Assembly: GCF_002797815.1 (NCBI RefSeq)
Contig: NZ_PGFJ01000002.1
Location: 806,001-870,000 of the forward strand
Length of the DNA: 64,000 nt
Source of the DNA: Mucilaginibacter auburnensis
GTDB taxonomy: Bacteria; Bacteroidota; Bacteroidia; Sphingobacteriales; Sphingobacteriaceae
Direction of reading: 5' to 3'
A program made the translations under genes and the position numbers. Shown in pieces: positions 36,892-46,403 of this stretch. Each line of letters begins with the position of its first letter. The stretch's first letter is position 1. The notes below the pieces were generated by a model, which ran no database searches, was not told the origin of the DNA, and saw only the letters and a program-made list of their open reading frames with translations.

Positions 36892-38895
36892 TTATTCACC
36901 CGGATTTCTTTCCCAGTTTGGATTCCATGTTCTCCAAGAATCATCCGTACTTGAATAATAACTTGACCTTTGAAAGAATTGAGGATTAGCTCTTTTTCTG
37001 AAAGCTTTCTTCCTTTCAAATACATATTTACCGTTGTTAGGGTTGCCGGCGCCAAGATTTACAGTATAACCATATAATTGATATGGATAAGACGTACCAT
37101 TTGGATATTCCACTCTTTTTGAGTCGGTTGGACCATCCCAGTATTGGTCTGCCAGTCTCCATCTGTTCATATCCCACAAACGGTGATCTTCCATAAAGAA
37201 TTCAATACGCAATTCTCTTCTTAACTGGTCAAAGGTAAATTGACCGGCTGTAAGATCCGGAAGCAGACCACGTCTTCTTAAAAAATTGATATAAGTAACA
37301 CCTACACCCGGCCCGCCTAACGGCCCACTCAGTAAAGCAGACTCAGCACATATAGCATAAGCTTCAGCCAAACGGAAACGTATCATCCAGATATCGCTGT
37401 AGTTAGGCGAAAGCGAAGCACCAGGTTTTTCGTCAAGCCATTTGCGTGGAATAAAACCGGTTTTGTTTACAATATTGCTGGTATTCTCAGCAGGTCCGTT
37501 TATACTGGTAAGGAAAGTACCTTGAGTTCCTTTAGCCGGAGGTGCAGAAGTGTAAACCTTAAGCGTACCGTCAGCGTTATACTCACCGCGCCACTCGCCG
37601 GCACGCAGATCTACCGGAGTACCTTTCCAAACAGCTTGAGGCCAAATAACAGATCCCCATAAACGGGCATCTTTTTGCATAAATGGATTGTCGGCCGGAT
37701 TTGACAAATCGTACATGATTGGCGGGTTAGTTGAACCAGCAATCATCTCGTTTAAAAGACTGGTTGGAAGAGTTCTGGTTCTAATACCCTGAGCACCGGT
37801 TAATCTATCCTCAAAGGTATCAACAAAATCAGCAGGGGCTCCCAATTGGTTACCTGTTGGGCCTTCTGTATGAGTTACAGGGCCTACCCATGAAGTCCAT
37901 TGTGTATTTATATTAGGCGATTGACGATCTGCTGCCCATATCACTTCTGTATTACCGTCTTTTACGTTAAATACCTTATTAAAGGCTTGTTGTGCAGATG
38001 CAAGATCACCACCTGTCATTAATTGGTAAGCACCACCGTCAATAACTTCTTTAGCAGCATCAAAAGCGGCTTTATAATAAGCATCAGCTTTGCTTGCAGG
38101 TATACCATGGGTCTGCGTGCCGAACCTATCCTTTTTTTCCAAAAGCGCGTCGCCTGGCGTGTTAAATTTAGCAATTGATGCCGCAGTTAAAGCAGCACGT
38201 GCTTTAAGCATTTTGGCTGCCCACCTGTTAGCCAAGGCAGCATTTTTGTTCTGCGTTGCCGGAATAGTTGCTATACCACTGCTGGTGAGTTTTGCAGCAG
38301 CAAGATCGCATTGCGCCAAAATGTAATCATAACATTCTTCTTCTGAGTTGCGTTTTAATTGCAGTGGCGTAGCATCTGTACCACCGTTAAATTCAAACAC
38401 CTGGTCGCCTACAATGGTCATACCACCCAAAGTTTTTACCATGTGGAAAAAAGTCCAGGCACGTAAAAATAAAGCTTGTCCTTCAAACGACGAATTATCA
38501 AACGCGGACATACTCTTTTTTGATTCTTCAGAACGTATGCCTTGTAAAAAGATATTTATTCTACGTATCAAACCGTAATCAAAAGCACGGTACCTGTTCT
38601 TGGTAAAAAGAACTTGTTGAGCAGATGCCCCGCCCCTGTTATTTTGTGCATCATCCGGATCTTGTTGATAGCTATCATCAGTAGCGTTACTTGCGCCCCA
38701 GCCAGCACCTGCGTTTCCACCGTTAATTTGCGAATAAAAACGTGCCAGTACTGAAGTGATCAGATTCTTATCAGTATACACAGATGCGTCTGATACAACT
38801 GAGTTTGGAACAACCGTTAGGTCTCTTTTACACCCAATAAACACCGTGTTTATCAAAAAGAGTGCAAATAGACTATATAAAAATTTCTTTTTCAT
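36892..38895 (-). CDS. SusD/RagB family outer-membrane lipoprotein
   Basis: A 667-residue SusD-like protein with a lipobox FIGCKRD (Cys22). The helical TPR-like N-terminal region (SSFEGQALFLRAWTFFHMVK) and the C-terminal NFLRRRGLLPDLTAGQFTFDQLRRELRIEFFMEDHRLWDMNRWR are the family core. SusD proteins cap the SusC channel and bind the glycan or other ligand at the cell surface. It starts 11 bp after SusC. Confidence 0.95.
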   Translation of the reverse strand: MKKKFLYSLFALFLINTVFIGCKRDLTVVPNSVVSDASVYTDKNLITSVLARFYSQINGGNAGAGWGASNATDDSYQQDPDDAQNNRGGASAQQVLFTKNRYRAFDYGLIRRINIFLQGIRSEESKKSMSAFDNSSFEGQALFLRAWTFFHMVKTLGGMTIVGDQVFEFNGGTDATPLQLKRNSEEECYDYILAQCDLAAAKLTSSGIATIPATQNKNAALANRWAAKMLKARAALTAASIAKFNTPGDALLEKKDRFGTQTHGIPASKADAYYKAAFDAAKEVIDGGAYQLMTGGDLASAQQAFNKVFNVKDGNTEVIWAADRQSPNINTQWTSWVGPVTHTEGPTGNQLGAPADFVDTFEDRLTGAQGIRTRTLPTSLLNEMIAGSTNPPIMYDLSNPADNPFMQKDARLWGSVIWPQAVWKGTPVDLRAGEWRGEYNADGTLKVYTSAPPAKGTQGTFLTSINGPAENTSNIVNKTGFIPRKWLDEKPGASLSPNYSDIWMIRFRLAEAYAICAESALLSGPLGGPGVGVTYINFLRRRGLLPDLTAGQFTFDQLRRELRIEFFMEDHRLWDMNRWRLADQYWDGPTDSKRVEYPNGTSYPYQLYGYTVNLGAGNPNNGKYVFERKKAFRKRANPQFFQRSSYYSSTDDSWRTWNPNWERNPGE

Positions 38896-38906
38896 GTTCG
38901 TATTTT

Positions 38907-41900
38907 TTAGAATTTAACTTGAACGCCTGCTGTTAAAACTCTTGGGCTTGGCAATCCGCCGCCGGCACCTGTTACAAGCTCCGGATCAATTTTACCCGGC
39001 ATATTTGAGAAAGTATACAAGTTTTGCGCAGCTAAGTATACCCTTAAGTTAGTTACACCCACACTTTTCAAAACAGAATACGGTATGGTATAACCTAATT
39101 GTAAATTACGTACTCTAATATAGGTTATGTTGGTTTGCCATCCTCCGTGATTAAAATTGGTATTAGGAGCAGGGTTGGTTTGTAAAAGCAATGGGTACTT
39201 ACCAACTATTATAGGGCTGTTCCTGTCAAATATGTCAGAATAATAGCTTGAGTTGTCAAATAAATACTGTGACGTATTGCGGTTAGGTAACCACTCACGC
39301 ATATAAGCACCTGTAGCACTGCTAAAACCTGAAGACGTTTGTTCAAACGTAAACAATGAACCACCTGTAAAATCAGCTCTTATATCAAACCCTTTGTAAT
39401 TTGCATTAAAACCAAAGCCAAAGTTTAGTGGCGGAAGACCACCATTTATTTGATAAGTTTCTCTGGTTTGATCAAGTGAATTTATAACACCATCGCCATT
39501 TGTGTCTCTGAATATGAAATCACCAGGTTTTTGAGTTACGTTACCTTTACCGTCTTGATCAATACCGTAGTTCTGTATCTGCTCCCAGCTTTGAAACTGT
39601 CCTATAACTGTATATTGAAAAGGTCCGCCGTTTAATCTGTCTACGCCATATTGGGTTCCGGTAACTCCCGGAATGCTACCTATAAATCTGTTATAGTCAC
39701 TCGGGAAAATACGGTTGTAACGGAAACCAACTATGCTTCTGCCGTAACTAAAGCTGGCGTTAAGGCCGTAGCTGAATTCACCTACGCGGTCGCGCCATGA
39801 AATGCTACCATCAACACCGCGGTTTTTATCGGTATTTATGTTTTCATTACCCGGCTGAAAGCCTACCAGATCAGGCAACGTTAACCCTCTGTTTGCCGGA
39901 AGTCCGGTTTGGGTACGGTTGAAATAGTCTAACGCTATATTTAAGCGGTTGTTTAACAAGGTCATGTCAATACCAACATCACTTGAATAGGTGCGTCCCC
40001 ATGTTAGTGCAAGAGACGGAGGATTTAAAACTTGTGTACCGGTAATTACACTACCGTTTAACACTGCAGACCCTTGATTAAATTGATAGCCAGGCAAGTA
40101 GTTTTCTTGAGGAGATCCGAAGTTAGCTCCCAAAATACCGTATGATGCTTTGATCTTAAAGTCGTCAAAAATACTTAGCACCGGGCTGTTTTTCCAGAAA
40201 TCTTCCTGAGAGATACGGTAAGCTATAGCACCGCCTGGGAAGAATCCCCATCTGCGTTCAGGTCTGTAGTTAGATGATCCATCGTAACGTCCAAAAGCCT
40301 CAACAATGTATTTTCCTGCAAAGTCGTAATTTAACCTTATCTGATAACCCTGCTGTGGTGAATAATTACTAATGTTATCCTCGAAAGAGGTAAGATAGGT
40401 AAGACCGGTATTTGGTATATAAGGAATATTATTAGCCGGAGGTATACCCGTTACCCTTACAGATGGAGCATAGTTAAGTGTACTCTCCTGATTGACATTC
40501 ACCTGGAAGTTATGCTGGCCAATAGATTTTTTATACTCTAACTGAAATTGCAGTGAAGAGTTATCGGTATTGGTAAAAGTGTGCTCATTATTACGTTGTT
40601 GCACAAATGATCCATCTGCTACTATTGCACCTGTAGAGTTCAACAGATACAAACTTGGCGCCATACGTCGTGAATCAAACTGGTTACTCAAAAATGAGTA
40701 GTTAGCCAGCATACGGCCTTTTAAGCCAGGTAAAATGTCAACTTCTAAGGTACCGGTTATTGAAACGTTTCTTCTGGTGGTTGATTCAACTCCTGATAGC
40801 TCAGGGCTTACCAAACCGTAGCTGTATGCCTGATTGGATGGAGATGTACCTCTTGGATATAAAGGGTTGCCATTAACATACGGCCCTGATTCAGGATTAG
40901 CGTACGGAGAAGCTCCTGACCCTGGTAGGATTGGTAGGTTACGATATGGGGCTTCGGCCTGCCAGTCAAAATCATTACCTTCAACATTGGTATTTGATTG
41001 TTTTGACCAATATCCGTTCATTTGCATACCAAACTTAACACGTTTGCTAATGTTGGCGTTAAAATTGGCTTGTATGTTTTGACGTTTAAAACCGTCACCA
41101 AAGTCGCGTAAACCTACGCCTTGAGTTAAGGTAGTTCCACTAATATAATAATCTGTATTTTCTGTACCACCAGAAACTGACAGCTTAGCCTGGTATTGTG
41201 GTGCGCTTTTGTAGATATAATTATACCAATCAAAACCTTCATAACCTGGCGCGCCACTCATAACCTTGTCGTAAATTTCGCGGGTTATGGTTCTGGTAGG
41301 AACACTTTGCCTTCCGTCACCATAAGTTTCGGTTTGTACTATACCTTTAACATAGCTTTTTATGTCGCCGGGCTTATTAAAATTAGCATAAGTTTGGGTA
41401 CCATAATAGCTATCAAAAGCAAACGTTGGTTTTTGGCCTCTTTTTCCTTTTTTTGTTACCACAACTATTACACCGTCTTGTCCTGCAAACCCGTAAATAG
41501 CGGCTGAACCGTCCTTTAATACGTTTAATGATTCAACATCATTAAAATCAAGGGCGTTAAAAGCGTCAATGTTACGTCTTGTACCATCAATAATAATTAG
41601 TGGGTCGCCGCCAAAGTTACGAATACGTATATCCGGATTTGCACCTGGTCTGCCTGTTGACTGCCTGAAGTTAACACCGGCAACTTTACCTACCATTGCA
41701 CCTGAAGCTGAAGTTGCCCTTGATTGTGATAATTCTTCGCCGCTAAGTTGTGAAACCGCACCGGCAAGTGTAGCTTTCTTGGTGGTTAAACCAAAGCCGG
41801 TTATTACAACCTCCTCAAGGTTTTGAGTCACTTTTGACATCTTTATATCCAAGATAGATTTACCTCCAATGGGCACCTCCAGATCGGTATAACCGACAAA

Positions 41901-42461
41901 TTTAATTACCAAAGTTGAGTTGGCGCTTGGCGCCTCTATGGTAAATTTACCGGCTACGTCAACAGCTACGGCCGTTGTTGTTCCTTTTACGGCTACTGTA
42001 GCGCCAATCAGGGTCTCACCGGTCCTTTCATCAGTAACCAAACCTGTTACTTTAAAACGTTGTTGTTGTTGTTCGGCCAGGTATTCATTAAGCTTACCTG
42101 CAGGAGCTATCACTACCAAATGATTATCAAGTTCTCTAAAATCCAGGTTTAGATCAGCTAACACTTTACCAAGTACTGCAGTTACATCCTGATTATCGGC
42201 TTTTACAGTAACTTTTTTATCGGTTGGAGTTTTTCTGTTGCTGAATACAAAGCGATAGCTTGTATTGCGTTCAATGGTATTAATTAATGTGCTTAGATCG
42301 GTATCTTTCAAATCAACTGAGATTTTTGTTTGAGAAAACACGTTGGCAAAAGCACTAAGATTAAGAACCATTACTAAGATTACGGTCAGTTTCATTATTA
42401 ACAGACGCTTAAATAGATAATATTTATCCGGTACACTCCTCGAGTGCATAGAAATTTTCAT
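38907..42461 (-). CDS. SusC/RagA TonB-dependent receptor with STN domain
   Basis: About 1184 residues from the ATG at 42461; a TTG at 42488 would add nine. An N-terminal signal segment is followed by an STN domain (about residues 43-118, TKISVDLKDTDLSTLINTIE...), which signals to FecR-type anti-sigma factors. Then come a carboxypeptidase-regulatory-like domain (VTGLVTDERTGETLIGATVAV), the plug with LEEVVITGFG, and a 22-strand barrel ending VRVLTAGVQVKF. It imports the ligand captured by SusD. It lies downstream of sigma factor and FecR genes. Confidence 0.95.
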   Translation of the reverse strand: MKISMHSRSVPDKYYLFKRLLIMKLTVILVMVLNLSAFANVFSQTKISVDLKDTDLSTLINTIERNTSYRFVFSNRKTPTDKKVTVKADNQDVTAVLGKVLADLNLDFRELDNHLVVIAPAGKLNEYLAEQQQQRFKVTGLVTDERTGETLIGATVAVKGTTTAVAVDVAGKFTIEAPSANSTLVIKFVGYTDLEVPIGGKSILDIKMSKVTQNLEEVVITGFGLTTKKATLAGAVSQLSGEELSQSRATSASGAMVGKVAGVNFRQSTGRPGANPDIRIRNFGGDPLIIIDGTRRNIDAFNALDFNDVESLNVLKDGSAAIYGFAGQDGVIVVVTKKGKRGQKPTFAFDSYYGTQTYANFNKPGDIKSYVKGIVQTETYGDGRQSVPTRTITREIYDKVMSGAPGYEGFDWYNYIYKSAPQYQAKLSVSGGTENTDYYISGTTLTQGVGLRDFGDGFKRQNIQANFNANISKRVKFGMQMNGYWSKQSNTNVEGNDFDWQAEAPYRNLPILPGSGASPYANPESGPYVNGNPLYPRGTSPSNQAYSYGLVSPELSGVESTTRRNVSITGTLEVDILPGLKGRMLANYSFLSNQFDSRRMAPSLYLLNSTGAIVADGSFVQQRNNEHTFTNTDNSSLQFQLEYKKSIGQHNFQVNVNQESTLNYAPSVRVTGIPPANNIPYIPNTGLTYLTSFEDNISNYSPQQGYQIRLNYDFAGKYIVEAFGRYDGSSNYRPERRWGFFPGGAIAYRISQEDFWKNSPVLSIFDDFKIKASYGILGANFGSPQENYLPGYQFNQGSAVLNGSVITGTQVLNPPSLALTWGRTYSSDVGIDMTLLNNRLNIALDYFNRTQTGLPANRGLTLPDLVGFQPGNENINTDKNRGVDGSISWRDRVGEFSYGLNASFSYGRSIVGFRYNRIFPSDYNRFIGSIPGVTGTQYGVDRLNGGPFQYTVIGQFQSWEQIQNYGIDQDGKGNVTQKPGDFIFRDTNGDGVINSLDQTRETYQINGGLPPLNFGFGFNANYKGFDIRADFTGGSLFTFEQTSSGFSSATGAYMREWLPNRNTSQYLFDNSSYYSDIFDRNSPIIVGKYPLLLQTNPAPNTNFNHGGWQTNITYIRVRNLQLGYTIPYSVLKSVGVTNLRVYLAAQNLYTFSNMPGKIDPELVTGAGGGLPSPRVLTAGVQVKF

Positions 42462-42546
42462 AACTTTAAAAATTAAGGTGAAGAACAACAGGTAGCCGTG
42501 CCAACAACATCTGCTGTTACATTATAATATGGTCATCTTATTGGAG

Positions 42547-42578
42547 CGGGATTAACCAGAAAGGTTATCCCGTTTTTT
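42547..42578 (+). terminator. Plus-strand-oriented hairpin in the FecR-SusC gap
   Basis: CGGGATTAACC (42547-42557) and GGTTATCCCG (42563-42572) form a stem with one bulge and an AGAAA loop, followed by TTTTTT on the plus strand. Its polarity is opposite to the flanking minus-strand genes, so it does not serve as their terminator. Confidence 0.6.
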
Positions 42579-42592
42579 ATGTCATTATGTTA

Positions 42593-43705
42593 TCATAGGC
42601 CCTTTCCTTTTGAAATGTAAAACATAGTACCATCTTTTTTAAAATGAAAATCTTCGGTTAAACGCAATGATTGAAGCGCTTCAATAGCAGATTCGTGTTC
42701 AAACGTTGCCGTGAACCTAAGTTTCTTTAGTTCCTGGCTTTTAAATATGATCTGAATGCCATACCACCTATTCATATCGGCTGCGATGGATTCAAAGTCT
42801 TCATTTTTAAATACCAGTTTGTTTTTTAACCACAGGGTTTCAACAGCCGCGCTGTCAATATTAGGGAGATAGGTTAAATTGGTGAGGGAATATTGCGTCC
42901 CCTCTTCTTCGGCATCCTCCATTTTCAGTTTGGTTGCCGTTTTCAATTGGTTATTTACGGGTGAGTTATTTTCTATTATTAATTTCTCTTTAGGCTTTAA
43001 AATAATCCTGTCAGATTTACGATCATTAAGCGTTACTTCAATAGAACCATGTATAAGTGATGTTTCACTTTTAGGCTCATAGTCATATGATTTAACGTTA
43101 AAGGCTGTTCCTAAAACCTTAACATTCATTTCTTTTGTGTGAATAATGAATGGGTGTTTTTTATCTTTGTGAACCTCAAAAAAAGCTTCACCATTTAAAT
43201 ACACTTCCCTATTGCCCTTGCCAAACGCCACCGGATATTTGAAAGTAGTGCCCGAGTTAAGCGTAACTATAGTACTGTCTGACAAGATCAGTCTTGATTT
43301 CATTCTTGGGGCAGTAATCTTTGTCTCAAATTTTGTTGAAAGATATTTTCCGGATGAGGTGCTTTCATGATAAAACCACAAGCATAAAGTTGTTGCCAGA
43401 AGTAATATAGCTGCAGCATATCTAAAAGCTGGCCTCAGTTTAAAAACTTTGGTTGCTTTAACGGTTTGCGTTGCTTGTTCTGTCGCCTGCTCTGCAACAT
43501 ATACCGCATCCATAACTTTTTTGAAACCTTCAGCGGTTGCCTTGTATTCAACCTTATCGTTACTCCAGTAGTCTTTTATAATGGTTCTTTGCTTTTTAAA
43601 TTCAGCACGCTGCTGCAATAGCAGGTTCAACTCCTGTTTTTCGGCAAGAGTTAAGCCTTCTACAAGCTCCTTGGTAAGCAGTTCAACAAAACGCGTTTGC
43701 TCCAT
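42593..43705 (-). CDS. FecR family anti-sigma factor
   Basis: A 370-residue FecR protein. An N-terminal cytoplasmic part binds the sigma factor. A single transmembrane helix is at about 93-110 (FRYAAAILLLATTLCLWFY). The periplasmic FecR domain contains KITAPRMKSRLILSDSTIVTLNSGTTFKYPVAF and GNREVYLNGEAFFEVHKD, typical of the family, and a DUF4974-like end (FEDFESIAADMNRWYG...). It senses the SusC STN domain and releases the sigma factor. Confidence 0.94.
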   Translation of the reverse strand: MEQTRFVELLTKELVEGLTLAEKQELNLLLQQRAEFKKQRTIIKDYWSNDKVEYKATAEGFKKVMDAVYVAEQATEQATQTVKATKVFKLRPAFRYAAAILLLATTLCLWFYHESTSSGKYLSTKFETKITAPRMKSRLILSDSTIVTLNSGTTFKYPVAFGKGNREVYLNGEAFFEVHKDKKHPFIIHTKEMNVKVLGTAFNVKSYDYEPKSETSLIHGSIEVTLNDRKSDRIILKPKEKLIIENNSPVNNQLKTATKLKMEDAEEEGTQYSLTNLTYLPNIDSAAVETLWLKNKLVFKNEDFESIAADMNRWYGIQIIFKSQELKKLRFTATFEHESAIEALQSLRLTEDFHFKKDGTMFYISKGKGL

Positions 43706-43769
43706 TAATGAATTGGAATATTATTGGTTTTAATGTAAGGACAACAAAAAAGGAAGAATTGCCTACAGC

Positions 43770-44408
43770 TTAGAAAAATATTTTTGAAAAAATTAACAGC
43801 AACACTGTATTTATAAATGTTGCAATACTCACGCCGGTTGCAGAGGGTTGTGCTGCGTACGCTGACAAAGAGATACTTAGTTTTTGCATAGCCCTAACCA
43901 ATTGTGTTTGAACCGTGCGTGGTGAAATATTTAATATTTCTGCAACCTCTTTATATTTTAAGCCGTCCTCTTTTATCAGTTTAAAAATAATACGGCATTG
44001 TTGAGGAAGCGCATTGATGCACTGATCAAGGTAAACCTGTAACTCCTTTTTTTCCAATTGTATTTGAGGATTTGTTGTGTCAATTAAATTTACATCGTTT
44101 TCGTAATCGTCAACAACAACATGCAGAGTGGAGTATTTTTTAAGATGATTTAATGATTGGTTTTTAACAGCAACAAACAAATAGGTGTCTATTCGTTGTA
44201 CATGTTGCATATTATCTCTTCCCATCCAGGTTTTAACAAACACATCGCCGACAATCTCTTCAGCCACTTCCCGGTGGTTGACATACATCATGCCAAATTT
44301 TACCAGCGCATCGTATAACAGATAGTATAATGACTCAAACGCCTTAACGTCATTGTCAAAACATATCTGCTGCCAGAGCAATGGAATACGATCCTTTTTC
44401 TGATCCAA
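43770..44408 (-). CDS. ECF sigma-70 factor with hydrophobic C-terminal tail
   Basis: A 212-residue ECF sigma factor. Region 2 contains AFESLYYLLYDALVKFGMMYVNHREVAEEIVGDVFVKTW and DTYLFVAVKNQSLNHLKKY; region 4 has LPQQCRIIFKLIKEDGLKYKEVAEILNISPRTVQTQLVRAMQKL, a helix-turn-helix that reads the -35 element. The last 21 residues, GVSIATFINTVLLLIFSKIFF, are hydrophobic and could tether it to the membrane or to FecR. It should activate the SusC operon. It lies 64 bp before FecR. Confidence 0.93.
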   Translation of the reverse strand: MDQKKDRIPLLWQQICFDNDVKAFESLYYLLYDALVKFGMMYVNHREVAEEIVGDVFVKTWMGRDNMQHVQRIDTYLFVAVKNQSLNHLKKYSTLHVVVDDYENDVNLIDTTNPQIQLEKKELQVYLDQCINALPQQCRIIFKLIKEDGLKYKEVAEILNISPRTVQTQLVRAMQKLSISLSAYAAQPSATGVSIATFINTVLLLIFSKIFF

Positions 44409-44799
44409 AACCTTTTAAAAAATTGGGGATTGCTCCGGGTTTAAAATAGTTAGCAATTGGTGTGTAACAAATATGTGTATACTGATTGACTTTTTTTTAT
44501 CAAAAACTGACTGTTTTTTATCATCAAACTAACTTAGAAGTACAATTTTAACCGAATCTAACTAATTTTTAAAATAGTACTTTATACACCAAAAAATAAA
44601 CAATTACTTGATTTACAACCACATACAACACTTCTTGTTTAAAAAAGATCATTCAATACAGATATCGCTATAAATCAATTTTATTATCCTTTTGCAACCG
44701 CTTTGTTACAAAGGCGTGTAATAGCAATGCTATTCAATCGGCAAGAAGCAATTTCAATTGTAAATGCAGCACAGTGAGGTTTATTTTTAATAATTTATT
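44409..44799. other. AT-rich intergenic region upstream of the sigma factor
   Basis: A 391-bp AT-rich gap between the sigma factor gene and the HxlR gene. Long A/T runs dominate. An imperfect -7 box, CATATTTG, is on the minus strand at 44468-44475. No gene, repeat or clear terminator was found. Confidence 0.6.
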
Positions 44800-45114
44800 T
44801 CAACCCGACAGGATCTCTAAGTTTAAAAATATCGGCGTCATAGACTTCCCTTTATCCGTGAGCGTGTATTCTATATGAAGTGGTTTCAATTTTATAACTT
44901 CTTTGTGCAGTATGCCGGCCTCTTCAAGTTCCTTAAGAGCAATAGATAAAGATTGTTTATTGCTGCCTTCAAGTTGCTTTAATAGTGTATTAAACCGCAA
45001 CGGAGCGCGCGTTGCAAGTTTAAATAACTCCGGCTTCCATTTACCTGCTAATAGCTTTAGCAGGGTTTGGGCAGGGCAATTATTATCCGTTGTGTCTGAG
45101 CTTATAGTGGTCAT
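44800..45114 (-). CDS. HxlR-type transcriptional regulator
   Basis: A 104-residue winged-helix regulator of the HxlR/MarR-like group. It has the pattern CPAQTLLKLLAGKWKPELFKLATRAPLRFNTLLKQLEG near the N-terminus and then a winged-helix with NKQSLSIALKELEEAGILHKE. Cys13 sits just before the first helix, in the place where redox-sensing HxlR relatives such as YodB and HypR carry a reactive Cys. It faces away from a DsbA-like gene, 129 bp apart. Confidence 0.86.
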   Translation of the reverse strand: MTTISSDTTDNNCPAQTLLKLLAGKWKPELFKLATRAPLRFNTLLKQLEGSNKQSLSIALKELEEAGILHKEVIKLKPLHIEYTLTDKGKSMTPIFLNLEILSG

Positions 45115-45243
45115 ATTTTTTTGACTTATTGACGGTTAACACTATGTTTTCGAGCTTTGCAATAGCTCATTAGGTTAGCGTAGTCCCCTAAAGTTATCAC
45201 TTTAAAACTGTACCAGTACCTGATAATTAAGTTTAGAGAGATT
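45115..45243. promoter_or_regulatory. Divergent control region with two inverted repeats
   Basis: GAGCT-N7-AGCTC at 45152-45168 and TAAAGT-TATC-ACTTTA at 45189-45204 are perfect dyads in the gap between the HxlR and DsbA-like genes. Either could be the HxlR operator; this is inference. Confidence 0.35.
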
Positions 45244-46164
45244 ATGACAATAAAAACAACGAATAACCCGATGATCTGCGATCCTGAAAGCGGGATCTGC
45301 GAAATTCCTGAACAAAAAATTTCCGACCAAAAGAATATAATGAATACAGGCTCCACGCCTTTGAAAGTTCTTTATTTTACTGATCCTATATGCTCATCCT
45401 GTTGGGGCATAGAACCACAATTGCGTAAGCTTAAACTTGCTTACGGCGACATCATTGAAATTGAATACCACATGGGGGGCCTGTTGCCAGACTGGAGCTA
45501 CAATAGCGGCGGCATAAGTAAACCGTCAGACGTAGCACACCATTGGGACGAGGTAAGCATGTATTACAACATGCCTATTGATGGTGATGTATGGTTAGAA
45601 GATCCGCTTGATTCATCCTACCCGCCGTCAATAGCGTTTAAAGCAGCCCAACTACAAAATGAAAATAAAGCTATAAACATGCTGCGAGTTATGCGCGAAA
45701 TGGTTTTTCTGAAGAAAATGAATATAGCCAAGGTGGAGGTAATTATTGAGGCTGCTACTAAAGCCGGCCTTGATATAAACAGATTTGGGGCAGATTTAAA
45801 TGGTATAGCAAAAGACGAATTTTCAAAGGACCTGGCATTGGCGCGGAGTATGCATGTAAGAGGATTTCCTACCATTTTTTTTAATGACATGGAAGGCAAT
45901 ACTGAAATGGTATATGGCTATAAAGCTTTTAACGCTTATGAGGAAGCCATCACTAAGCTTGTACCAGCAGCAGCTAAACGAGATTACCCTAAAGACTGGA
46001 AAAATTTATTTCAAACCTATAACACGTTAACTACAAGAGAATTTGCCGAACTAAGTGCGTTAACCTCTGAAGACGCAGATAAGAAATTAAATATATTACT
46101 TGAAGCCGGATCGATATGGCGGTACAATGCCAAAAACGGTGCGCTATGGATTAGTAAACCTTAA
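45244..46164 (+). CDS. DsbA-family thiol-disulfide oxidoreductase (FrnE/YjbH-like)
   Basis: A 306-residue protein with a DsbA-type thioredoxin fold. The active-site motif is C50-SS-C53 in TDPICSSCWG. The cis-proline loop is RGFPTIFF (about residues 205-212). It has no signal peptide, so it is cytoplasmic, like FrnE and YjbH/SpxH. An extra Cys pair in ICDPESGIC (Cys12, Cys19) precedes the domain and is unusual. It is divergent from an HxlR gene, suggesting redox-controlled expression. Confidence 0.85.
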   Translation: MTIKTTNNPMICDPESGICEIPEQKISDQKNIMNTGSTPLKVLYFTDPICSSCWGIEPQLRKLKLAYGDIIEIEYHMGGLLPDWSYNSGGISKPSDVAHHWDEVSMYYNMPIDGDVWLEDPLDSSYPPSIAFKAAQLQNENKAINMLRVMREMVFLKKMNIAKVEVIIEAATKAGLDINRFGADLNGIAKDEFSKDLALARSMHVRGFPTIFFNDMEGNTEMVYGYKAFNAYEEAITKLVPAAAKRDYPKDWKNLFQTYNTLTTREFAELSALTSEDADKKLNILLEAGSIWRYNAKNGALWISKP

Positions 46165-46274
46165 AACCATGTATGTTTGCATCATTGATATATTAAAATA
46201 GTGTACTAATTAAAAAAGCGTTATCTGCTATAAATGAGTATTTTCAACATGATGGCACAAATGACACTTGAAAC

Positions 46275-46304
46275 AAAAAAAACCTCTCAGATTTCTCTAA
46301 GAGG
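46275..46304 (-). terminator. Terminator of tRNA-Phe
   Basis: On the minus strand CCTCTTAGA pairs with TCTGAGAGG (one G-T wobble) around a GAAA loop, followed by eight T residues. Confidence 0.88.
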
Positions 46305-46314
46305 CTTTCGTTTG

Positions 46315-46387
46315 TGGTACCAACTGGGATCGAACCAGTGACACATGGATTTTCAGTCCATTGCTCTACCATCTGAGCTATGGTACC
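46315..46387 (-). tRNA. tRNA-Phe (GAA)
   Basis: Minus-strand cloverleaf of 73 nt. The acceptor arm is GGTACCA/TGGTACC, the D-arm AGCTCAGATGGTAGAGC, the anticodon loop CTGAAAA with GAA, and the T-arm GGTTCGATCC. The discriminator is A and CCA is not encoded. Confidence 0.95.
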
Positions 46388-46403
46388 CCTTGTTTCGGGA
46401 CTG

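Noticed and set aside
42547..42578. FecR terminator
   Set aside because: The T-run follows the stem only on the plus strand, so it cannot terminate the minus-strand FecR transcript in the usual way.
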